A stretch of DNA of 64,000 nucleotides from Brevibacillus brevis (lineage in GTDB: Bacteria > Bacillota > Bacilli > Brevibacillales > Brevibacillaceae), in assembly GCF_022026395.1 (NCBI RefSeq), contig NZ_CP041767.1, positions 4,646,501 to 4,710,500 on the forward strand, read 5' to 3'. A model generated the notes under the pieces. That model had not been told where the DNA came from, searched no databases, and saw only the letters and a list, made by a program, of their open reading frames with translations. Shown piece by piece: positions 14,693 through 23,396 of the stretch; positions within the stretch are counted from its first letter, which is position 1; each line of letters opens with the position of its first letter. The translations under genes and the position numbers were made by a program.

Positions 14693-17218
14693 CTACGATT
14701 GTGTGAGCTCCTCAGGGATATCAAGACCTGCCTTCTCTGCTTCTTCGAGGTGATGTTTCGCCAGAAGCTCGTCCACATGTTGCGCTTCATTCAGGTAAAT
14801 TCTTGCCAGTTCGATATGTGCATGCGGGTAATCTCTTTCCAAAGCAGCATGAAAATAAGTGATGGCGGCGTCGATATTTTTGGCTGTACCATACCCATTA
14901 CTGTAGAAAATCCCCAAATTATAGGCACTGAAATCGCTGCCTGCTTCGTAATCCTGCTGATAATAATGCAGCGCCTTTTCGTAATTCCCTTTTGAATCAT
15001 GCAAATAGCCAAGCCAATCAAAAACCGGAGAGCCTAATAACTCTCCCTGTTCATAATGCCAGAGAGCTTTGTCCAAATCTTGCGCCACCAGCTCCCCCTC
15101 ATAATAGGTCGCGCCAAGATTGTTGTGAGCCAGCGCATGACCGTGTTCTGCCGCCTTGCCCATCCAGTACATAGCCTGATCGGCATCAGGCTCCGTGCCT
15201 ATCCCATGTCGATAGCAGCAGCCTAATCCGTTCATAGCATGGTGGTTGCCTGCCGCAGCCCCTAACTCATACCAGTAAAAAGCTTTATCAGCATCCTCGA
15301 AGCCTTCCAGATTGTAATACATATGGGCAAGATTGTTCATGGATGGGGCAAAGCCCTTTTCAGCAGCAAGCGTATCGTACAGAATGGCTTTCTCATAATC
15401 ACCTGCTTCATACGCTTCCATGCCCAGATTGTACAACGTTTCTACTGGCGTGTACTGATCTACGCTGTCAATATCGGATTGCTCTCCTTTGGCATAGACC
15501 AGCAGTCGCTTGCGAACCTCGGCATCAAAATAATAGCTGTAATAACGATCTTCGACTTCCTCCAGAACGAGCGTTTTATCTGCCCTCGACAGCCCGTACT
15601 CGCTTACTAAATAAACGTCGTGATCCTTGAAGGCATAAGCAAAACCCTCGACCAGTGCCTTTTTCACCACCAGATCGAATTCGAAATCACTCCATCGCTT
15701 TTCCGGCGATAAAGCAATGCTCCATAATCCATTTTTCTTCAAAGCATACGCATCCTGATGCAGCCAAAAAATATTCTCATAATCGTCTAGGGGGAATAAC
15801 CACGCTGGTTCATCGGCATCTCCATGAAAAACGCCTAGCTTCCCATCTTTTTTCGCCAGCACCTGATTGCCCTGCCCTGCCTCCGTATACACCTGCAAAT
15901 CAATCAGTTCATCGTATTCATACGACAACAAAAGGCTCTCCTGCTGCTTGCCATAAGCGGCGTACTTCTTCCCCTTGCGCAGAACGAGCAGATTCGGAAA
16001 ATGGGTTTGCCGATTCAGTTTATCGAAGCCGGATGCCCCGACAGTGCCGTCTTTTTTGTACAAGGTGCTATGATTTGTACCCTTGTGTGGTTTGACGAGG
16101 GTAAACCCTTCGTCGATCTGTTCCACCGCCGCCAGAGGGAATTCTCCGACGTATTTCCAATATTCGTTAAAGATTTTCCGATTTTTCCTGCCTTTGACCG
16201 CCGTATGGTAAAAGCCGACCCCACACTTGAAAGCCTCTTCGTGCTCAAAATCTATCGTTACAGAACTAGATTCGTCCAGAACGCCCCATTTTCCGTCTTT
16301 CTTTGCCGTGTAAAATCCTTGGTAATCAAGCAGTTCTAACTCTTCGTAGTGGGTAGGGACAATCGTTTGGCCTTCCAGATTGATCAGACCATATCGACTG
16401 TTTCGTTTGACAATCGCACCAGCAGAGCCATATTCAAAATCGTAGGCGTCCTCCCACTCCAACGGAATGACGATTCTCCCGGATTTATGTACATAGCCGT
16501 ATTTGCCATCTCTAGCGACTACGGCGAGATCTTCGGAAGCGAAATCGTAAAAGGCATCGAACTGAGGGGCGAGCAATACGTTTCCCTCTGCGTCTTTGAG
16601 ACCAAACAAGCCAGCTTCCTCAAAAATCTCTACATCAGGATGTTCTTCATAAGGCTGCCAGATGTGTCCCCAGCCGTATTGGTAGTCCTCATAATTGAGC
16701 AGCTCGGCAAAAGAACGAAAGCCCGGGTTCACATCCACCAATTCGGAGTAGTTCAATAGCGAGATGTCATCGTTGTCCATTGCCTTTGTCATGATCTCGT
16801 TGTTATGGGCAATATTTGCCCGCAAAGTTTCCGCCTGCTCGTCATGAGGGATGTCATCCATATTGAATACGTCCCAGGCATCAATGTGAAAATACGGAAG
16901 CGTTCGTTTTTCCAGATAGTTCAGAAGCTGATTCCTCGCTTCCAAAAATGCTTCTTCGTTACGGATTAGTCCTTCCTGTCTCTCCAGGAAATCGTAGAAT
17001 CGCTTCACGTTTTCGATGCCTGCCTGCGCGTCGTAAAAGAGTCCGGAATTGTCCGGTTCGGTATGATTGTTGTAATTGTTTCCGGCGATTACACAACCTT
17101 CTATGAAGAGCGGCTGCAAGAGTAGTGGGACCTCATAGCCCCATTCCACCATCATCGTGTCGTTGCCTTGTGCTTGAGAAGGTTCACTGACGTTATATAC
17201 ATAGACTCTATGTGACAT
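14693..17218 (-). CDS. Large WG-repeat and Sel1-repeat protein
   Basis: The start is taken as ATG 17218 (GGGAGAG six bases upstream), giving 841 residues; an ATG eight codons upstream is weaker. Region 1-200 has no domain I can name. From about 200 to 540 there are WG (KWG-type) repeats such as 'LFGLKDAEGNVLLAPQFD', 'GKYGYVHKSGRIVIPLEWE', 'SRYGLINLEGQTIVPTHYE' and 'GKWGVLDESS'. From about 620 to 830 there are Sel1-like TPR repeats, for example 'DKAFYWYELGAAAGNHHAMNGLGCCYRHG' split over neighbouring units. There is no signal peptide. Both repeat types are protein-interaction scaffolds, so a cytosolic adaptor role is the most that can be said. It is monocistronic and convergent with ridA. Confidence 0.8.
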   Translation of the reverse strand: MSHRVYVYNVSEPSQAQGNDTMMVEWGYEVPLLLQPLFIEGCVIAGNNYNNHTEPDNSGLFYDAQAGIENVKRFYDFLERQEGLIRNEEAFLEARNQLLNYLEKRTLPYFHIDAWDVFNMDDIPHDEQAETLRANIAHNNEIMTKAMDNDDISLLNYSELVDVNPGFRSFAELLNYEDYQYGWGHIWQPYEEHPDVEIFEEAGLFGLKDAEGNVLLAPQFDAFYDFASEDLAVVARDGKYGYVHKSGRIVIPLEWEDAYDFEYGSAGAIVKRNSRYGLINLEGQTIVPTHYEELELLDYQGFYTAKKDGKWGVLDESSSVTIDFEHEEAFKCGVGFYHTAVKGRKNRKIFNEYWKYVGEFPLAAVEQIDEGFTLVKPHKGTNHSTLYKKDGTVGASGFDKLNRQTHFPNLLVLRKGKKYAAYGKQQESLLLSYEYDELIDLQVYTEAGQGNQVLAKKDGKLGVFHGDADEPAWLFPLDDYENIFWLHQDAYALKKNGLWSIALSPEKRWSDFEFDLVVKKALVEGFAYAFKDHDVYLVSEYGLSRADKTLVLEEVEDRYYSYYFDAEVRKRLLVYAKGEQSDIDSVDQYTPVETLYNLGMEAYEAGDYEKAILYDTLAAEKGFAPSMNNLAHMYYNLEGFEDADKAFYWYELGAAAGNHHAMNGLGCCYRHGIGTEPDADQAMYWMGKAAEHGHALAHNNLGATYYEGELVAQDLDKALWHYEQGELLGSPVFDWLGYLHDSKGNYEKALHYYQQDYEAGSDFSAYNLGIFYSNGYGTAKNIDAAITYFHAALERDYPHAHIELARIYLNEAQHVDELLAKHHLEEAEKAGLDIPEELTQS

Positions 17219-17308
17219 GTCTTCTCTCCCTTTGATTTCCAATTGCTTCTGACCACATTGTAAGCAATTCTAGCACGGTAAAACAATCCGACTGATGGTC
17301 TATCCAAT

Positions 17309-17345
17309 GAAAAAGGCTGACAAGCGAAAATCATGCTGGTCAGCC
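17309..17345 (-). terminator. Terminator of the ROK/PIG-L operon
   Basis: Minus strand: GGCTGAC pairs with GTCAGCC, extended by AGC/GCT after one mismatch, and is followed by TTTTT. It lies 17 bp past the last gene of the operon. Confidence 0.8.
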
Positions 17346-17361
17346 CTTTCTACTTTTTAGA

Positions 17362-18099
17362 CTATAGCTCAATGACAGGAATACTCCCACCCACACTAAC
17401 CGGCTCGATCGCCTTGCCCGCTGACCGCACCAAAGTAAAGTACTCATAGCAGCCAATGACACCAAAGTCCCCATCGATCACACCCGGATAAGCGCGGTTG
17501 ACGGAATACTCCTGACTGAGGTGAGCCTTCAGCGCCTCTCCTTTTTGTGTCCGATAGCCTGAAATATCGACCTTGCCTGTGATCGGAACCGCTGGCTTTG
17601 GACCATGATCCGGGCAATGATCGTAGTAGTGTGGGATCGAAACATAGTACAGATCAGGATATTCTGCCGGAGGCAAGCTCGCTTCCGCTTGTTCCACCGC
17701 TCTCGTCGTCGCCTCACACGTGACGATATGATCGGGATGACCCGTTACCCCGTCCGGCGGAAACGTAACAACGACATTGGGCTTCCATTCCTCTATCGCT
17801 TCCCGAATCTTGCCCACCAGCTCGTTCAGGTCGGCATTTTGCAAGGAACCATCCGGGTACCGGAACAAGTCGAGACGACTGATTCCCAGCACTTCCGCCG
17901 CTGTTTTCAGCTCTAGCTCTCGATGCTTTGCCAGCTTTTCTCTGCAATCGATATCGAATGGACCGCTGCGACCTTTACAACCGGAGGTAATGCACAAATA
18001 ACATGTTTCGTGTCCAGCATCCTTGCACTTTGCCAACGTTCCCCCGCAGGCAAAAGACTCATCGTCCGGATGGGGAAAGACAACCATTACTTTTTTCAT
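17362..18099 (-). CDS. Small PIG-L/LmbE deacetylase (BshB-like)
   Basis: This 245-residue PIG-L family zinc hydrolase has metal-site motifs 'H10-PDDE' near the N-terminus and 'H121-PDH124'. Relatives include BshB (deacetylates GlcNAc-malate in bacillithiol synthesis) and Bca (bacillithiol S-conjugate amidase). The protein lacks a signal peptide and is cytosolic. It starts 9 bp after the BadF-type kinase and is the last gene of the long minus-strand operon. Together with the kinase it would remove an acyl or amide group from an imported amino sugar. The operon context argues for a catabolic rather than biosynthetic BshB role; the exact substrate is unknown. Confidence 0.85.
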   Translation of the reverse strand: MKKVMVVFPHPDDESFACGGTLAKCKDAGHETCYLCITSGCKGRSGPFDIDCREKLAKHRELELKTAAEVLGISRLDLFRYPDGSLQNADLNELVGKIREAIEEWKPNVVVTFPPDGVTGHPDHIVTCEATTRAVEQAEASLPPAEYPDLYYVSIPHYYDHCPDHGPKPAVPITGKVDISGYRTQKGEALKAHLSQEYSVNRAYPGVIDGDFGVIGCYEYFTLVRSAGKAIEPVSVGGSIPVIEL

Positions 18100-18108
18100 A
18101 TCTGCACC

Positions 18109-19125
18109 TCACTTGCCGCCCGATTGGCGTTCTAAATAAGCCAATCCCTTTGCTATGACACCGTAAATCGGATCGTTTTGCGCTTTTTCGATGACGACCT
18201 GCGAAGCGTACTCTCGGACGCGCTCTACGACGATCTCTCGCACGCGATCATCGTTTTGCAAAACGCCTCCCTGCATGATCATCTGAAACGGCTTGGCTTT
18301 CATTTGCAACGTATCAATGACCGCCCGAGCAGCATCGAAAAGCTCTTCGCCTGCGACCTGCAAGATAGCTGCTGCCACCTCATCTCCGGCAAGTGCCGCT
18401 TGACTGACCAACGGCGACAGCTCTCCTACCTTCTCGACGGAATAATGCTCACTGTACGTCCAATTAAACAATTCATCTACGCGTCCCAGTCCAACGTGCG
18501 GGAGGAGCAGCTCCTTCAATACGGTCGGCTCGCCGCGGCCATCCGCTGCTTTTAATACTGCCATAATCGCTTGCTTGCCGATCCAGTAGCCGCTGCCCTC
18601 GTCACCGACCCGATGCCCCCAGCCTCCTGCTCTCGCCGTTTCCTGATCATCATTTACACCGAAGGCAATCGAGCCTGTGCCTGCGATGACCAGAATGCCT
18701 GGTTTGCCTCCGGTCGCACCGAGCAATGCCGCAAACCCGTCGTTTTCCACAATTAGCTGCTGGACGCGAATACCGAGCTGGTGCAGCACCTTGCTCACCA
18801 TTCGCGAGATCACCTGTCGATCATACTCCGTATCCAGGCCAGCGATCCCGAACACCGCGCACTCGATTTCCCATTCGATTCGTCCATCCGGGGTCGACGT
18901 GCCGCTCATAAAAGGGGCAACTGTTTGACGAGCGACCGCATCGTCCAAAGCTTGGCTGATCGCTGCAACCAACTCACGAGCTGCCGCTTCCTCCCCGATC
19001 CCTTGATAATTGCATGAACCGGAGCGGCCTGCACCGATTTCATTTCTGGAGCGGTCCACCAGTACCGCCAGACACTTGGTGCCCCCTCCGTCCACTGCCA
19101 GAAGAGGTATTCGCACCACTGCCAT
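18109..19125 (-). CDS. BadF/BadG-type N-acetylhexosamine kinase
   Basis: The 338-residue protein starts at ATG 19125, which overlaps the stop of the upstream lyase gene (TAATG). It is an ASKHA-fold kinase of the BadF/BcrA group that includes N-acetylglucosamine and N-acetylmuramic acid kinases. The phosphate-1 loop is 'LLAVDGGGTKCLAVLVD' at the N-terminus, adenosine-binding 'PGILVIAGTGSIAFGV' lies near residue 120-135, and 'GWGHRVGDEGSGYWIG' near 145-160. It would phosphorylate an amino sugar after import. Coupled translation with the lyase and the following PIG-L enzyme points to one pathway. Confidence 0.87.
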   Translation of the reverse strand: MAVVRIPLLAVDGGGTKCLAVLVDRSRNEIGAGRSGSCNYQGIGEEAAARELVAAISQALDDAVARQTVAPFMSGTSTPDGRIEWEIECAVFGIAGLDTEYDRQVISRMVSKVLHQLGIRVQQLIVENDGFAALLGATGGKPGILVIAGTGSIAFGVNDDQETARAGGWGHRVGDEGSGYWIGKQAIMAVLKAADGRGEPTVLKELLLPHVGLGRVDELFNWTYSEHYSVEKVGELSPLVSQAALAGDEVAAAILQVAGEELFDAARAVIDTLQMKAKPFQMIMQGGVLQNDDRVREIVVERVREYASQVVIEKAQNDPIYGVIAKGLAYLERQSGGK

Positions 19126-20633
19126 TACCCCACACTCCATTCAGCTGTCATCTGATCTAACCCTTTCATCACATTCGCAATCGCCTGTTTTTTCTGTGCC
19201 AGCCATTCTGTTTCCTGCTGGAGAACCCCTTGGCGAACAGCGATCATGCGCTTCATTTCCTCTGGGTTTGGTCCACCAGGAAGCTTGCGGATCATTACGA
19301 AATGGACCGGGTCAAGTGCCAGTCTGAGCTCTTCTGCTGTGAGCGACAGCTCCCGCCCGATTACTTCCAAGGCTGCACGGTTTACCAGCTCCAAGCTGAT
19401 TTGGTTTGCAGCGAGTTGCTCGCTCATCGCTTCTTTTACCACACGACTCACGATGTGATGAGATTTGCGGAACGAAAGCTGATCTGTGCGCACCAATGTA
19501 TCCGCCAGCTCAGTGACAGTCGCAAAGCTGCCCTTCGCCCGCTCCAAGAGAACGTCCTTGTTCACTTCCATCGTACCCACAACGCTCGCCATCAAGCGAT
19601 ACATCTGCTCGAGTACTCCCATGCTCCGCCACGCGTATGGCTGCATGTCATCCTCGGTGTCCACGATATCGCCAAAAGGCGTATTGTGCATCATCGTAAG
19701 CACTGTCGTCGCATTGCCTGCCGCACTGGACAACAGAGAGCGCATATGCTCAAAGGAAACCGGATTTCGCTTTTGCGGCATGATAGAGCTGATCTGCACG
19801 TATGGACTCGCGACTTTTAACCCCGCAAATTCTTGTGTGCACCACAGCAGCATATCTTGAACCGTACGCCCCAAATTGATAGCTGCCAATTGTACGGCTG
19901 TCGCTACTTCCCCTAAATAATCCGCTCCGCAGACTGCATCATAGGAATTTTCCACCAACTCATCAAATCCGAGCAATTCGCGCATCCGCTCCCGGCTGAT
20001 CGCAAAGCCAGAAGTCGTCAAGGCCGCTGCCCCCATCGGTGAGCGATTGACTGTGTGATAGGCCTGGATCAGTCGTTTGATATCACGGCTGAGCATGTCA
20101 GTAGCCGCCATGATGTAATGCGCCATTGTCGTCGGCTGTGCCTGCTGTGTATGTGTGTAGCCAATCATGATCGTATCCACATGCTCATTTGCAAAGAGGA
20201 GCAAATGCTCTTTCAGATAGAGGGCAGAAGCCAAGGTCACCAACAATTTTTCACGCAGCACCATGCGGTAAATCGTAATCCCCATGTCGTTGCGGCTGCG
20301 AGCCAGATGCAGATTTCCTGCCACATCAGGAGCCAGTTCCAGCAAACGGCTCTCTACCTGAAAGAACAAATCTTCAAACTGTCCGGTGTAATGCGATTGG
20401 CGCAGCTCTTCCATTTCGATCCCACACAGTGCACCAGCAATTCTTTTAGCCTCGTCGTCTGTGAGCAATTCTTGTTCACGAAGCATGATCAAATGTGCCT
20501 TGTTGATCGCCATCATCGGATGCAGCAGATGGTGCTTCGCTTCATTAAATGCAGGCTCCAAAACCGCCTCCACGTATGTCTTGCCAGGGAAGCTGGCTCC
20601 CTCCTGTTGAAAAATTCGCTCTCTGTAATTCAT
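19125..20633 (-). CDS. Argininosuccinate-lyase-like enzyme of the fumarase/aspartase superfamily
   Basis: The 502-residue protein starts at ATG 20633 (GGAAGGAGAT upstream). Superfamily signatures are 'NLHLARSRNDMGITIYR' near residue 105, 'GYTHTQQAQPTTMAHY' near 155 and the signature loop 'SSIMPQKRNPVSFEHMR' near 275. ArgH is about 460 residues and normally 'SSLMPQKKNPD', so this is a divergent, longer relative. No argininosuccinate synthase or other arginine gene is present; instead it sits between a secreted deacetylase and an amino-sugar kinase under a ROK repressor. It probably eliminates fumarate from another adduct. The true substrate is unknown. Confidence 0.8.
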   Translation of the reverse strand: MNYRERIFQQEGASFPGKTYVEAVLEPAFNEAKHHLLHPMMAINKAHLIMLREQELLTDDEAKRIAGALCGIEMEELRQSHYTGQFEDLFFQVESRLLELAPDVAGNLHLARSRNDMGITIYRMVLREKLLVTLASALYLKEHLLLFANEHVDTIMIGYTHTQQAQPTTMAHYIMAATDMLSRDIKRLIQAYHTVNRSPMGAAALTTSGFAISRERMRELLGFDELVENSYDAVCGADYLGEVATAVQLAAINLGRTVQDMLLWCTQEFAGLKVASPYVQISSIMPQKRNPVSFEHMRSLLSSAAGNATTVLTMMHNTPFGDIVDTEDDMQPYAWRSMGVLEQMYRLMASVVGTMEVNKDVLLERAKGSFATVTELADTLVRTDQLSFRKSHHIVSRVVKEAMSEQLAANQISLELVNRAALEVIGRELSLTAEELRLALDPVHFVMIRKLPGGPNPEEMKRMIAVRQGVLQQETEWLAQKKQAIANVMKGLDQMTAEWSVG

Positions 20634-20707
20634 CTTTCTTGCATCTCCTTCCCTACCCATTCGTAAGCTGCTTCTATTTTTGCGTCTGTTCTTCTTTTAG
20701 GGAGGGG

Positions 20708-20729
20708 GGCGACCGCCTGAACGATCGCC
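20708..20729 (-). promoter_or_regulatory. Intercistronic hairpin before the lyase gene
   Basis: GGCGACCG (20708-20715) pairs with CGATCGCC (20722-20729), seven pairs plus one G-T, in the 112-bp gap between the secreted PIG-L gene and the lyase gene. There is no T-run, so I read it as an mRNA processing or stability element rather than a terminator. Confidence 0.4.
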
Positions 20730-20745
20730 TTCCCTTCTACTATGA

Positions 20746-23277
20746 TTACTGCTGTGGGCTGATCATGTTGACAAACAATCGGATCGCACCCGGTACGAGT
20801 GACGGAATTTCGCGATACCACACGAGTGAGCTGTAGGTATACGTTCCTTTACCATACTTGGCAGTGAGGTACGTACCCGTAAATTCCTTCTCGCCTTCGT
20901 CTCCATTGGAGATAAGCTCTGTGTATTCCTTGCCCCACTCGGATGGGTTGTAAGCGGAACGATCCTGAATCCAGTTGTCCCAATCTTTCTCCGTGATTTT
21001 GTTTGGCGAATGGAACAAAGCATGATCAGGCGCCAATACTGTCACTTTGGAGTTTTCATCTGTGACACGCCATTGAATCAGCGGAGCACCGATTTTAATC
21101 GGATAAGGAGCCAACTCCGGCTTCCATTTATCCTCTGGCTTGTGGTATTGCACGACCAGATTTCCGCCGTTTTCCACGTATTTCAGCAAGCGTGCATTCG
21201 AAGGAATCAGCTCAGGTCGGAAACCATAAGCGCGAATGCCCAGCACGATCGTATCGTATTGATCCAGATCACCAGACTCGATATCTTTTGCCGACAAATT
21301 GGTCACATCGACTCCCAATTGGGACAAATACTGATCGATATTGTCAAAGCCACTGGATACGTAACCGACCTTCAATCCTTCCGGCACCTTCAAGTCAAAT
21401 GCCTGGATGGCAAGCGTCGCTGGTTGGACAAAGTACGTCGTGCCGATATGCGGGTAACGGATGACTTGGGCTCCGTGTCGGCTCTCTTTTCCACTGCCAG
21501 ACGCTACTGCTGTCACCGTGTACTTATCCGGTTGGACGGAAGCATCTGCTTTGACCGTAAAGGCAACGGACTTCGTTTCTCCCTTGGCTTCAAAGGCGAG
21601 CGGTGCTGCTTGTGGTTCTACGCTCCAGCCTTTTGGTACATCGAGAGAGATGGTTGTTTTCGCTGCACCTGGATTGTAGTTTTTCACCGTAACCTTGACC
21701 GGAATTGGCTCCTCTGGCTTCTGCGTATTCAAAACCGTCGCATTTGGACTCAGCACCATAGAAAAAGATGGAAGAACTGCAATGGCATCTGCTGGTGTCA
21801 CATGGCTATTCGCCGTCGAGCCTGCAAAGCTGTAGCTGACATCTGCTGTAATGGCAGGAGCGGCATACGGTTGGAACAGAGCAGCATCAGAAGGAACTGA
21901 GACATCAAAAGTCGTTTTCACCGTCTGATTGTAGCCGAGCGATGAGAAGCTCGTGGTCGATTGCGGCTTGGCTTGCCAGCCTTTTGGTACATTCAGCGCG
22001 AGATTGATCTTCCCGACTTTTGCTTGGCCGCCGTTGTAAGCCGTGACCGTTACTTTTGTCGTTTGCCCTGCTACCAGTTCGGTTGTCTCAGGCTTTACTT
22101 TGGTTACGAGCGAGAGCGCTTCGGCACTAGCTTTGTTCAGCTGGGATTTCTTCACTCCCAAACGATGGCGCAAGTCTGTTTTCGTGTCAGTTGGCAAGGA
22201 GGAGGCTTCGACTGCTGCCGTCGCTTTTTCCACATCCGCCAGCATCTCATGCGCTTCCTTGGCTACGGAGGCAAAGCTTGGGTACGCAGCAATGACCTCT
22301 GCGGCATCCTTTTGCAGCTTTTTCAGTTCACCCGCGACTTTTTCCCCGCCAGACTGGCTGGCCACTTCCTTCGCTAAATCGTCAAACGAATAGGCGATTC
22401 CCTCAAAAAAGTCTGCTTCCTTGTCTTTTGTCTCTACGATGGATTGATCGAGCTTGTAATAATTGAAGCTAGGTCCCTCGTCATAGTGACGTCCCATCCC
22501 CTGACTCTTGTGCATAAACCGGGATTCTTCGCCGAGTTGGACGTAAGAGGCCCCATAAATTTCGTCATAGTCGCCAACAGGCACTTTGACCGAGTAATCC
22601 TGTTCCTTTGCAGGCAGATACAGCTTCTTCACCTGCCAAGTAGCCAAGCCTTCTTTTGCATGCTGTGGAAAAACGTTTGGATCTGCGGCATCCTTGAATG
22701 CCCGTACTGTAATGACATTAATCGCGCGATGATGACCGTGAGTCGAAGGTTCGTTCAAAAATGCGGGAATCACGACATCAGGTCTCAGTGTCCGGATACG
22801 GCGGATGAGCTTTTCGTACGCGACATCCTCGCCCCATTTTTGCAAGGTTTCATCCGGGCTTTTGGAAAAGCCGAAGTCAAAAATAGGGTCGTCGATTTTT
22901 TCACTGAGGTTCTCCAGATGGATGTTCGTGATTTTGGAAGCTTCCTGCAATTCGCGGGTACGAATGATCCCCAGCGCATTACCCAGCTCGCTGCCTATCT
23001 CGTTCTGTCCTCCCTCGCCTCGGTTCGCAATGACACTGGATGTGTCCACCCCTTTGCCAAGCGACAAGTACGCGAGCATCGAACTGTGCTCATCGTCCGG
23101 ATGTGCTCCGGTGTTCATCGCACTGGCAATCGTGGTGAGCGGCTTGATGGCTTTCCACAGGTCGACAACCCCGCGGTCCGCATGGGCGGTCTCGGGTGCT
23201 ACCGGCATAATCAGACTCGTGGCTAGCACCGCTGCAGTCGTAATCGTGTACAGCTTGGCAAGTTTCCCCTTACTCAA
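20746..23277 (-). CDS. Exported multidomain PIG-L deacetylase
   Basis: 843 residues from TTG 23277, chosen because GGAGGAG lies seven bases upstream; the earlier ATG has no ribosome binding site. A signal peptide (about 1-33) ends AHA. The PIG-L domain (about 40-270) has 'GAH59-PDDEHS', 'NRGEGGQNEIG' and 'STHGHHRA' for zinc and catalysis. Two NEW3-type beta-sandwich domains follow (about 395-510 and 530-640; each with 'NGG' or 'NPG' turns and 'PKGW'). A C-terminal ThuA/glutamine-amidotransferase-like domain (about 650-843) contains 'VGYVSSGFDNIDQYL' and 'YVENGGNLVVQYHKP'. It probably removes acetyl groups from an extracellular glycan or glycoconjugate. It is a close paralogue of the next gene upstream. 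Confidence 0.85.
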   Translation of the reverse strand: MSKGKLAKLYTITTAAVLATSLIMPVAPETAHADRGVVDLWKAIKPLTTIASAMNTGAHPDDEHSSMLAYLSLGKGVDTSSVIANRGEGGQNEIGSELGNALGIIRTRELQEASKITNIHLENLSEKIDDPIFDFGFSKSPDETLQKWGEDVAYEKLIRRIRTLRPDVVIPAFLNEPSTHGHHRAINVITVRAFKDAADPNVFPQHAKEGLATWQVKKLYLPAKEQDYSVKVPVGDYDEIYGASYVQLGEESRFMHKSQGMGRHYDEGPSFNYYKLDQSIVETKDKEADFFEGIAYSFDDLAKEVASQSGGEKVAGELKKLQKDAAEVIAAYPSFASVAKEAHEMLADVEKATAAVEASSLPTDTKTDLRHRLGVKKSQLNKASAEALSLVTKVKPETTELVAGQTTKVTVTAYNGGQAKVGKINLALNVPKGWQAKPQSTTSFSSLGYNQTVKTTFDVSVPSDAALFQPYAAPAITADVSYSFAGSTANSHVTPADAIAVLPSFSMVLSPNATVLNTQKPEEPIPVKVTVKNYNPGAAKTTISLDVPKGWSVEPQAAPLAFEAKGETKSVAFTVKADASVQPDKYTVTAVASGSGKESRHGAQVIRYPHIGTTYFVQPATLAIQAFDLKVPEGLKVGYVSSGFDNIDQYLSQLGVDVTNLSAKDIESGDLDQYDTIVLGIRAYGFRPELIPSNARLLKYVENGGNLVVQYHKPEDKWKPELAPYPIKIGAPLIQWRVTDENSKVTVLAPDHALFHSPNKITEKDWDNWIQDRSAYNPSEWGKEYTELISNGDEGEKEFTGTYLTAKYGKGTYTYSSLVWYREIPSLVPGAIRLFVNMISPQQ

Positions 23278-23396
23278 TGAACAACTCCTCCATTCCATTC
23301 AGATTGATGTCTATATCAATCATGGCGGTCTGTACGTATGCATTTCATTGATGTAGCCATGGATCGACCCACGGTTGGCCCGGAGTGGATGGGGCA

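Noticed and set aside
17362..18099. BshB of bacillithiol biosynthesis as a firm call
   Set aside because: No bshA or bshC nearby and the operon looks catabolic.
19125..20633. Arginine biosynthesis (argH)
   Set aside because: No argG or other arginine genes nearby, longer than ArgH, and embedded in a ROK-controlled amino-sugar-type operon.
21010..21900. 296-codon plus-strand frame opposite the PIG-L gene
   Set aside because: Antisense shadow; the minus-strand protein is conserved over the same stretch.
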